This document shows, piece after piece, positions 6,213 through 12,599 of a stretch of 13,923 nt of DNA. Under the pieces are notes generated by a model. The model saw only the letters and a list, made by a program, of their open reading frames with translations, did not search any database and was not told the DNA's origin. The position numbers and the translations under genes are program-made. The stretch is from a bacterium (lineage in GTDB: Bacteria; Armatimonadota; HRBIN16): assembly GCA_025057335.1 (NCBI GenBank), contig JANWXG010000047.1:1-13923 (forward strand), in the 5' to 3' direction. How positions within the stretch are numbered: the stretch's first letter is position 1; each line of letters opens with the position of its first letter.

Positions 6213-7406
6213 ATGTTTATTTCTCAGCGTGCACAACGCACTAGCCCTTCTCCCACCCTCGCCATCACCGCGAAGGCACGTAAGATGCGCGAGGAGGGGA
6301 TTGATGTCCTCTCCTTCGGGGCAGGAGAACCTGATTTCGACACCCCGGAGTTTGTGAAGGATGCTGCCGTTGCTGCCCTCCGTGATGGGTTTACCAAATA
6401 CACGCCCACTGCTGGCATCGAGCCGTTGCGTCAGGCAATCTGCGAGAAGCTGTGGCGCGATAACGGGCTGAAGTACGAACCCAACCAAATTATCGTCACC
6501 TGCGGAGGCAAACACGCGCTCTACAACGCCTTCCAAGTGATTTGCGACCCAGGCGATGAGGTCATCATCCCCGCACCTTACTGGGTGAGTTACCCCGAAA
6601 TGGTCAAACTGGCTGACGGCGTACCTGTTTTCGTCTACGCCGATGAGAGCACAGGCTTCGTGCCCACTATCGACGCTATCCGTGAAAAGGTGACCCATCG
6701 CACGCGCGCTATCGTAGTCAACAGCCCTTGCAACCCAACGGGAGCGGTGTTCCCTCGCAAGACGCTCAAAGAGATTGCTGCGCTAGCGCTCAAATACGAC
6801 CTGTACATTATCTCCGACGAGATTTACGAGAAGATGGTATACGACGGACACGAACACTGTAGCATCGCTAGCCTGAGCGAGGAGGTGAAACGACGCACTA
6901 TTGTGGTGAATGGTGTTTCCAAAGCCTACTCCATGACCGGCTGGCGCATTGGATACGCGGCAGCGGAGCGCGAATTGATTGCTGCCATGACACGCATCCA
7001 AGACCAGTCTACCTCCAACCCCACCTCTATCGCGCAGAAGGCGGCTCTGGCGGCACTGCAGGCACCAGAAGACACTGTACGAGAGATGGTGACGGCGTTT
7101 GCCGAGCGCCGTCGGGTCATTGTGGATGGACTGAACCACATTCCAGGCTTCCGCTGTGCCGAACCGGGTGGAGCGTTCTATGTTTTCCCCAACGTCTCTG
7201 CGCTATACGGCAAGCGCTGGGGCGACCGCGTCATCAATAGCTCGGACGCCTTCACGGAATATCTGCTGGAAGTAGCGCGAGTGGCGGTGGTACCGGGCAG
7301 CGGCTTCGGCGCAGACGAGAACATCCGGCTTTCATACGCTTGCTCGATGGACACCATCCGCAATGGTCTCGCCCGCATCGCCGAGGCGGTGCAGGCGCTG
7401 GGGTAG
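6213..7406 (+). CDS. Class I pyridoxal-phosphate aminotransferase, aspartate / prephenate type
   Basis: This 397-residue protein is full length for the subgroup Ib aspartate aminotransferases. Visible residues are N174 in NPTG (174-177), D202 and Y205 in SDEIYE (201-206), the pyridoxal-phosphate Lys K237 in VSKAYSMTGWRIGY (235-248), and R372 in IRLSYA, which holds the substrate alpha-carboxylate. K100 in CGGKHALYNAF aligns with the Lys that, in the Thermus thermophilus enzyme, binds the distal carboxylate of aspartate. An acidic amino acid is therefore the likely substrate, with oxaloacetate/glutamate exchange, and prephenate is possible as in bifunctional relatives. A GGGAGG Shine-Dalgarno precedes the ATG. 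It follows the Nudix gene by 12 bases and hflX follows it by 24. The symbol aspC or aspB is not assigned because the substrate is not certain. Confidence 0.93.
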   Translation: MFISQRAQRTSPSPTLAITAKARKMREEGIDVLSFGAGEPDFDTPEFVKDAAVAALRDGFTKYTPTAGIEPLRQAICEKLWRDNGLKYEPNQIIVTCGGKHALYNAFQVICDPGDEVIIPAPYWVSYPEMVKLADGVPVFVYADESTGFVPTIDAIREKVTHRTRAIVVNSPCNPTGAVFPRKTLKEIAALALKYDLYIISDEIYEKMVYDGHEHCSIASLSEEVKRRTIVVNGVSKAYSMTGWRIGYAAAERELIAAMTRIQDQSTSNPTSIAQKAALAALQAPEDTVREMVTAFAERRRVIVDGLNHIPGFRCAEPGGAFYVFPNVSALYGKRWGDRVINSSDAFTEYLLEVARVAVVPGSGFGADENIRLSYACSMDTIRNGLARIAEAVQALG

Positions 7407-7430
7407 CGAGTCGACAAGGAGTGGAAAGCG

Positions 7431-8747
7431 ATGGCAGCACGAAACGTCCACCAGACGGCAGCATCGTTAGAGCAACCGTCTGGAGTGCGTTTGCACCCCG
7501 TGCAGGAGCGGGAACGGGTTTTCCTCATCTACGTGAACCCTGACCCAGAGCTGGACCGATACGTTGAGGAGGAGCTGCGCGCCTTGTGTGAAACCGCCGG
7601 TATGGAGGTCGTCGGCGAAAGCCGACAGCGACGCAGCCGTCCCGACGCTGCCACCTTCATCGGGAGAGGCAAAGCAGAGCTGTTGTTCCCTCAAGTGCGT
7701 GAGGTGAACGCTACCCTCGTCATTGTGGACGATGACCTCACGCCGCTGCAACAGCGCAACCTCGAAGACCTGCTACAAACGCGCGTCATCGACCGCACCG
7801 AGCTCATCCTGCAGATTTTCGCCCAGCGTGCGCACACGCGCGAGGGCAAACTGCAAGTGGAGCTCGCTCGGCTGACCTATGAGCTGCCGCGCCTGATGAG
7901 CGTGTACACAAAGTTCGAGCAGCAGGCAGGGCATATCGGCGTACGCGGCGGACCGGGTGAAACCAAACTGGAGCAAGACCGGCGCAAGGTGCGCGAGAGA
8001 ATCGCCGACCTGCAGCGCGAGCTCGAACAGATCGCCCGACAACGCAGCCAACAGCGACAAGGTCGACGACGGTTGCCCTTCCCCTTCGGAGCACTGGTAG
8101 GTTACACCAGCGCCGGCAAATCCACCCTAATGAATACACTCTCCGGGGCGAACATCTACACTGACGAACACCTGTTTGCCACGCTCGACCCGACAGTGCG
8201 CCGCATCGTGCTACCTGACGGATGGGGCGTGCTGTTGTCCGATACGGTAGGCTTCATCCGCAACCTGCCCCACTCGCTCATCGCTGCCTTTCGCTCCACT
8301 CTGGAGGAGGTGACCGAAGCGGACTTCCTCATCCATGTGGTAGACGTCAGCCACCCCCAGATGGAACTCCAACGCCAAGCGGTAATGAACGTGCTCGCCG
8401 AGTTAGGCGCCCATAACAAACCGATGATTACCGCCTACAATAAGGCAGACCTCGTCAAAGATACCTATCGCCTGCGTCAACTGGTCGCAGAGACACCGAA
8501 CTCGGTATACATCTCGGCGCTCAAGGCAGAGGGTATCCCCGAACTGATGCACCATATTTTGACAACGTTGCGATCGTTGCTTCAGCCAGTGAAGGTGCGC
8601 CTCCCCTACACGCAAAGCAGCCTTCTCGCGCAGTGCTATGACCTGGGTAGGGTGCGCAGCGCTGAGTACACTGCGGAGGGAATCCTGGTGGAAGCGGAGG
8701 TGACCCACGACCTGGCACAGCAGCTGAAACCGTACTCCGTCCTCTAG
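7431..8747 (+). CDS. hflX: Ribosome-associated GTPase HflX
   Basis: This 438-residue protein has the complete HflX plan. The N-terminal HflX-specific domain includes PDAATFIGRGKAELL (71-85) and LILQIFAQRAHTREGKLQVEL (125-145). It is followed by a basic helical linker with GGPGETKLEQDRR (173-185). The G domain contains P-loop GYTSAGKS (224-231), the switch I stretch ATLDPTVRR (250-258), DTVGF (271-275), NKAD (337-340) and SAL (362-364). The C-terminal tail ends like other HflX proteins. HflX binds the 50S subunit and 70S ribosome and, in studied bacteria, splits or rescues stalled ribosomes, notably under heat stress; it hydrolyses GTP. An AAGGAGTG Shine-Dalgarno sits near the ATG, and the gene closes the plus-strand cluster. 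No clear rho-independent terminator follows. It converges on the minus-strand Rrf2-like fragment 34 bases downstream. Confidence 0.96.
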   Translation: MAARNVHQTAASLEQPSGVRLHPVQERERVFLIYVNPDPELDRYVEEELRALCETAGMEVVGESRQRRSRPDAATFIGRGKAELLFPQVREVNATLVIVDDDLTPLQQRNLEDLLQTRVIDRTELILQIFAQRAHTREGKLQVELARLTYELPRLMSVYTKFEQQAGHIGVRGGPGETKLEQDRRKVRERIADLQRELEQIARQRSQQRQGRRRLPFPFGALVGYTSAGKSTLMNTLSGANIYTDEHLFATLDPTVRRIVLPDGWGVLLSDTVGFIRNLPHSLIAAFRSTLEEVTEADFLIHVVDVSHPQMELQRQAVMNVLAELGAHNKPMITAYNKADLVKDTYRLRQLVAETPNSVYISALKAEGIPELMHHILTTLRSLLQPVKVRLPYTQSSLLAQCYDLGRVRSAEYTAEGILVEAEVTHDLAQQLKPYSVL

Positions 8748-8781
8748 ACACTACCCAGTCAGCTCAAGCGGAAGGCGCAAC

Positions 8782-9066
8782 CTACACTTCGCATAGCACC
8801 CCGCCTTCTCCCGCTTCCGCAAGTAGGTCGCCATGCGTTGTGCTACGGAACGACCGCTCCACCTGCTCCAAGGCGTTGTCTAAGCGCTGATGGAGAGGAC
8901 ACGGTTTATCGCGATGCGTCCGGAGCGGCAGTGGACACGACGTGACACGAGGAAGCGGGTCTATCGCCTGTACCACGTCTTCTGTGTGCGTATCGGGCAT
9001 GCCACCATCGGCTGCTAACCGTAGCGAAACATCCACCATCCGCATCGTGAGGCAGAACACCTTCAT
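8782..9066 (-). pseudogene. Rrf2-like regulator remnant with the winged-helix core missing (possible small protein)
   Basis: This 94-residue frame has a strong GGGGGAGGG Shine-Dalgarno 6 bases before its ATG, unlike the shadow frames around it. Residues 1-22 (MKV..., SLRLAADGG) resemble the first helix of Rrf2 regulators. Residues 29-85 resemble their C-terminal half: EDVVQAID, then C-containing CPLPL and CPLHQRLDNALEQVE, then the dimerisation-helix end FRSTTHGDLL. The usual 40-50 residues between these parts, which hold the DNA-reading helix and wing, are absent with the frame kept. I read this as an internally deleted Rrf2 gene. It could still make a small protein, perhaps a dimerisation-only antagonist. 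Two Cys-Pro-Leu motifs remain, of the kind that can ligate Fe-S clusters in IscR-like members. The assignment rests on recalled family pattern and is moderate. Confidence 0.45.
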
Positions 9067-9151
9067 ACGAGACCCTCCCCCATACCTCGCCCCCGCTGCG
9101 GAACATTACTGGCAGGTCGCTACGTAGTGTACAGAGAAATTCTCACCCTGC

Positions 9152-9185
9152 GAGTGCCTTGTTCAGCGGTGGTTCTAAGGCATTC
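9152..9185. other. Hairpin 1 of a tandem-hairpin intergenic segment
   Basis: GAGTGCCTT (9152-9160) can pair with AAGGCATTC (9177-9185), giving a 9-bp stem with one G-U pair in the plus-strand RNA and a 16-base loop. It lies about 200 bases before the second pseudopilin gene and outside any supported coding region. No T-tract follows. It may be part of a structured leader or a small RNA, or chance. Confidence 0.35.
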
Positions 9186-9214
9186 TCTTCCGCAGAGGTT
9201 TTCTACCATCGTCG

Positions 9215-9235
9215 CCTGCGACTTGCCGTCGCAGG
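9215..9235. other. Hairpin 2, perfect GC-rich stem, upstream of pseudopilin
   Basis: CCTGCGAC (9215-9222) and GTCGCAGG (9228-9235) form a perfect 8-bp stem with the loop TTGCC. It is followed by a GGACGTCC palindrome at 9256-9263. There is no T-tract, so it is not a standard terminator for either strand. With hairpin 1 it makes a structured block in the roughly 315-base gene-free stretch between the Rrf2-like fragment and the pseudopilin. I identified no known riboswitch or RNA family in it. Confidence 0.45.
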
Positions 9236-9364
9236 AGGGCTATCGACAGGAATGTGGACGTCCGGTGCGCGAGAGGCACTCCGTTCAGGCAGCGTTTTCA
9301 AAAAGACAATCTACCTCTCTCTGTGAGCACAGCACGAGAAAGATGTCAATCGAACTGGGATAAC

Positions 9365-9373
9365 AAGGAGGAG
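9365..9373 (+). promoter_or_regulatory. Ribosome binding site selecting a GTG start
   Basis: AAGGAGGAG ends 8 bases before GTG at 9382. The nearer ATG at 9374 is out of frame with the prepilin signal, so this site decides that the pseudopilin uses GTG. Confidence 0.75.
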
Positions 9374-9381
9374 ATGAGACA

Positions 9382-10149
9382 GTGCACAGACGTTGGGGCT
9401 TCACTCTCATCGAGTTGCTCGTCGTCATCGCCATCATCGCTATTCTAGCAGCCATTCTCTTTCCCGTCTTCTCTCAGGCGCGGGACAAGGCGCGCTCTGC
9501 GTCATGCTTGAGCAACCAACGTCAGCTCGCTCTGGCGACCCTTGCCTATGTGCAGGACTATGACGAAAAGTTCCCGCAGAGCATCTACAGCATGGAAAAC
9601 CGCGTGCTGCGTCCGGGCAGTGGCGACCGCGTGTTTCTAGTATACGATGCCGTGATGCCTTACATGAAGAACACGCAAATCCTAGTGTGCCCCTCTATCA
9701 GTCCGCTCGACTTCTCCCTGATCGTGCAGGCAATCGGTTTGCGCACCAGCGGCGTGTTCCGATACACCGCATACGCTTTCAACTTTGGGCTGTTCCGCAG
9801 CAAGGCGATGCCTCCTGGGGTGTTCGAGGCGGACCCGACGGTGAGCTTAGGCTCAGTGAGCGAGCCAGCCAACACGACCATGTTCTACGACACCATCTAC
9901 CGCCGTCCCAGTGACCTTCCAGTGGATAGCATCTGCCTGCCGCCCACAGGCGCCTTCGGATGGGATAACTTCCCCGCGCACCCGCGCCACGCCGACGGTT
10001 TTAACGTGAACTTTGTGGACGGGCACGCCCGCTACTACCCGCGACGAGGAAGCATTGCAGGCACATCTTATCAGAACGGGCAGCCTGTACCCACCTACAC
10101 ATTGCCCTGCGACCTGTCGGGAGTGCCGAGCGGTTTGGCTAACATGTAA
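9382..10149 (+). CDS. Second pseudopilin-like protein with H-X9-DG motif
   Basis: This 255-residue protein starts at GTG. The prepilin signal is RRWG|FTLIELLVV, with the canonical Gly before the cleavage point and E11 as mature residue 5. The FPVFSQARDKAR block and SCLSNQRQLALA follow, as in the first pseudopilin at 1698-2468, with which it shares the domain plan but little of the globular part. H203 and D213-G214 form the H-X9-DG motif. Unlike the first protein it has a tail of some 40 residues after the motif (Gly, Ser, Pro and Tyr rich, ending GLANM). It is probably an inner-membrane or surface-displayed pseudopilin; no pilus or type II secretion gene is nearby. It converges on the glycosyltransferase gene with only 28 bases between the stops, which hold nothing stronger than a 5-bp hairpin. 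Confidence 0.9.
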   Translation: MHRRWGFTLIELLVVIAIIAILAAILFPVFSQARDKARSASCLSNQRQLALATLAYVQDYDEKFPQSIYSMENRVLRPGSGDRVFLVYDAVMPYMKNTQILVCPSISPLDFSLIVQAIGLRTSGVFRYTAYAFNFGLFRSKAMPPGVFEADPTVSLGSVSEPANTTMFYDTIYRRPSDLPVDSICLPPTGAFGWDNFPAHPRHADGFNVNFVDGHARYYPRRGSIAGTSYQNGQPVPTYTLPCDLSGVPSGLANM

Positions 10150-10177
10150 GGCTAGCTGTCGTGCGTTCGGACAACGC

Positions 10178-11800
10178 TCAAGGGGAAGCACGCCGCCATA
10201 TCTCCACGCGCGCGAACGGGTAGAGCATGTCGTGGGGCACTCCCCGCTTACCGAAGTCTATCCAGTTCAGACGAAAGCTCGTGTCGAACTGCGCGGCGCG
10301 CTGAAACGACCGCTTCATCTCCCCCAGAAACGCCATCGCAGGGGCATGGCGTATCCGCACCGCATCTTCCACCTCAAACTGGCTTAGCACCACAACTTGT
10401 GCTTGCCGAAGCACTCCCGTATCCCACTCCTGCGTGGGCACGATGAGGCGATACTCCTGCACCTGTTGCGCCCTTTCCGCCCGACGCGACGCCTGCAACT
10501 CGCCCCAGTAGGGGCTTAGCGGAGGAGTGTAGAACCAGGGGATTGTGGCGAAGCCGATGCGCGTGCCCTGTGGCAACTCCCGACGTATCCACTCCAGCGC
10601 TTGCAGGCGTGGATCGGGCTGGAGCAGGGTGTTGACGACCGCTACGCCCCACAGCAGCGTGTACACAGTCACCGCTCCCGCAGCAGCCGCCACCACCAGA
10701 CGCCCTGTTTGCTGCGTATTGCGCCATCCTTCGGCGACCAGCCACGCTGTCAACGCCATCAGCGGCGGCAATAGGGGCAGCAGATACCGCCCAAAGCGCA
10801 CCGCAAATGCGCCCAGAAACAGGTAATACCCCAACACGAACACCCAGAGCAGGAGCACCTGTGGACGGCGCGAAAGCGGCGCTACCAGCATCGCCAGCGT
10901 CGACAGCAGCAGCAGAGGCAACCCTAACCCGAAGCGCAGGTTCGTCCAGTAATGATACACCCACCCCCAGCCTGTGTTGACGAACACTAGTCCATGCCCC
11001 TCGCGTACGTGGCGCGCCTCGTAGCCCACGTCGCGCCAGAACGCCTGCGGATTCAGCCACACCCCCGGGCAGAAGAACAAGAAAGTGGCTCCGCTCACCC
11101 CCAGAAACAGTATCGCTTTGCCTGCCCATGCCTCACGCTGTTCGCGCGCGCGCAGCCAAAGCGCCAGCAGAGGGATGAACCCTACCAGCGCCGCGTTGTA
11201 ACGAGTGGCTGCAGCTAGCGCGGTGAAAAGGGCAGCGAGGATGAGTGCGCGCCGAGCGCCCGTCTCATAGAGACGCATCGCGGCGAGCAGCGCACCTGTG
11301 GTGAACAGTGTGGCAGTGGCGTCGGTGGTTAGGAAATGGCTGTGCAGCGTGTGCAGAGGGACCACTGCCAGCAGCAGCGCCGACATCGCGGCGCACCGCT
11401 CTCCGCACAGCCGCTTGCCCATCTGCCACGTCAGCCAGCAGGTCAACACGCCTGCCGCCACCGACAGCCACCGTCCCGTGAGATACAACCCAGCGACCGC
11501 CTGATGCTGGGAGATATCGCTGGGGGAGGCAAGCCACCCGTAGGAGAAGCCAAGCAACAAGGCGAGGTGCAACAGGTACAGGTACACTGTGCCGTAGTTG
11601 TAAAACTGTGGGTCGAACTGCCCGCGAGGAAAATCCAGTCCCAGCGTATGTCCCAAGATGACCCACTCATCCGGGTGGAAGGAGAAGTAGTGAGAGGAAT
11701 CAGGCAACCCCCAGCGCAGCCCCACAGCACGTAAGGTGAGCGCTACCGTTAGAACGACGCCTCCTAACCATATCCACCAGCGTTCGGTCGAGCCTTTCAT
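10178..11800 (-). CDS. Membrane glycosyltransferase of the PMT / ArnT type (GT39-like)
   Basis: With the ATG at 11800 this is a 540-residue protein. It has about eleven hydrophobic helices up to about residue 410 and a soluble C-terminal part of about 130 residues. The first loop carries FHPDEW (41-46), with D44-E45 as the catalytic acidic pair typical of enzymes that use polyprenyl-phosphate sugars. QFYNYGTVYLYL shortly after is also familiar from this group. It probably moves a sugar from an undecaprenyl-phosphate donor to a protein, lipid or glycan on the outer face of the cytoplasmic membrane; acceptor and sugar are unknown. The start is uncertain. The frame stays open to 11989, inside the previous gene, and ATG codons at 11821, 11812 and 11800 all lack a good Shine-Dalgarno. 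I chose the one that leaves a normal short N-terminus before helix 1. It lies about 130 bases after the HD-GYP gene on the same strand. Confidence 0.85.
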   Translation of the reverse strand: MKGSTERWWIWLGGVVLTVALTLRAVGLRWGLPDSSHYFSFHPDEWVILGHTLGLDFPRGQFDPQFYNYGTVYLYLLHLALLLGFSYGWLASPSDISQHQAVAGLYLTGRWLSVAAGVLTCWLTWQMGKRLCGERCAAMSALLLAVVPLHTLHSHFLTTDATATLFTTGALLAAMRLYETGARRALILAALFTALAAATRYNAALVGFIPLLALWLRAREQREAWAGKAILFLGVSGATFLFFCPGVWLNPQAFWRDVGYEARHVREGHGLVFVNTGWGWVYHYWTNLRFGLGLPLLLLSTLAMLVAPLSRRPQVLLLWVFVLGYYLFLGAFAVRFGRYLLPLLPPLMALTAWLVAEGWRNTQQTGRLVVAAAAGAVTVYTLLWGVAVVNTLLQPDPRLQALEWIRRELPQGTRIGFATIPWFYTPPLSPYWGELQASRRAERAQQVQEYRLIVPTQEWDTGVLRQAQVVVLSQFEVEDAVRIRHAPAMAFLGEMKRSFQRAAQFDTSFRLNWIDFGKRGVPHDMLYPFARVEIWRRASP

Positions 11801-11930
11801 GACGCTTCGCATCGCGCACATTGGAAGGGGAGTAGAACCAGAGACCTGCTTCGCGACCCCTCCCTTCCCGTCTTCCTCCCAAGATGATGCCTCGGCAACG
11901 ACCCCCCGTCGAATCCAAACCGTCACACAT

Positions 11931-12599
11931 TCAGGACGTCTTCGTCCCGCTCTCCTGACGCACGATGTGCTCCAGAGTTTCCAACACACGCGGGTCGTAT
12001 TGCTTTCCCTTGCTCGCAGCCATCTGTTGTAGCGTCTGCAGGCGTAGTGAGGTATCTTGCAAGTCTTTTCCGCGCAAGGCGTCTGCGAAGTCTCCTACGA
12101 CGTGCAGGATTCGCGAAGCGAGGGGAATCTCCTCTGCCTGCAGCCCGTCGGGATAACCGCTGCCGTCCCAGTTCTCATGGTGGTGTCGGATGATGGGGGC
12201 GAGGTGGGCGAGCGAGGGAACCTGTTCCACCATCCGCTGGCTCAGCACAGGGTGGAGCTTGAGTACCTCCTGTTCCTCGGGGGTGAGTGGCTCCTGCTTG
12301 TTGAGGATAGCGTAGGGGATGCTCACTTTGCCAATCTCCTGCAGCAGTGCGGCGAACTCGATATCGCGCACGGCATGGGAGGACAAGCTGAGCCGCCTGG
12401 CAATGGCAGTGGCGTATTGGGCACGCAGGTGTGCGCAACCGCTCGTGCCCTGCTCGCGAATCTCTACCGCATGTGCTAGTGCTTGTAGTCCTTGTCGATA
12501 GTCACGGCGGATTTGCTGCGGCAGCCACAGCAGCGCATAGTAGCAGAGAAAGGCAACGCTGCCCCCTACCACAAGGTACACGAAGGTGGTAAAGCTCAT
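11931..12599 (-). CDS. Single-pass HD-GYP protein with degenerate HD motif (HD replaced by QE)
   Basis: This 222-residue protein has one N-terminal membrane helix (about 5-26, VYLVVGGSVAFLCYYALLWL) and a cytoplasmic HD-GYP domain (about 36-215). It keeps the GK after the HD site (G90-K91), H116 (KLHPVLS), HHEN (140-143) and DGSGYP (145-150), the GYP signature. The HD pair itself is Q87-E88 in ALLQEIGKV, whereas active members have HD. CAG and GAG each differ from a His or Asp codon only at the third base. Intact HD-GYP proteins hydrolyse cyclic di-GMP, or related cyclic dinucleotides, using metals bound partly by that His and Asp. Weakened or absent activity is therefore expected, perhaps leaving a binding or partner role. 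The ATG overlaps the stop of the upstream HD-GYP gene as ATGA, so the two are translationally coupled. The degenerate site is read directly; loss of activity is inference. Confidence 0.88.
   Translation of the reverse strand: MSFTTFVYLVVGGSVAFLCYYALLWLPQQIRRDYRQGLQALAHAVEIREQGTSGCAHLRAQYATAIARRLSLSSHAVRDIEFAALLQEIGKVSIPYAILNKQEPLTPEEQEVLKLHPVLSQRMVEQVPSLAHLAPIIRHHHENWDGSGYPDGLQAEEIPLASRILHVVGDFADALRGKDLQDTSLRLQTLQQMAASKGKQYDPRVLETLEHIVRQESGTKTS

Noticed and set aside
9127..9448. Plus-strand open frames before the second pseudopilin
   Set aside because: No ribosome site or domain. One uses an ATG at 9374 out of frame with the prepilin signal; the DNA is better described by hairpins and the GTG-started gene.
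10163..10177. GCGTT/AACGC hairpin between the convergent pseudopilin and glycosyltransferase stops
   Set aside because: A 5-bp stem without a T-tract is too weak to call a terminator.
10374..11129. A 251-codon minus-strand frame inside the glycosyltransferase gene
   Set aside because: Shadow frame with Gly/Ala/Arg-rich composition; the in-frame glycosyltransferase with membrane helices and the PDE motif explains the DNA.
11801..11989. Extended N-terminus of the glycosyltransferase reaching into the HD-GYP gene
   Set aside because: It would add 63 low-complexity, charged residues before helix 1, overlap the upstream gene by about 59 bases, and start at GTG without a convincing ribosome site.
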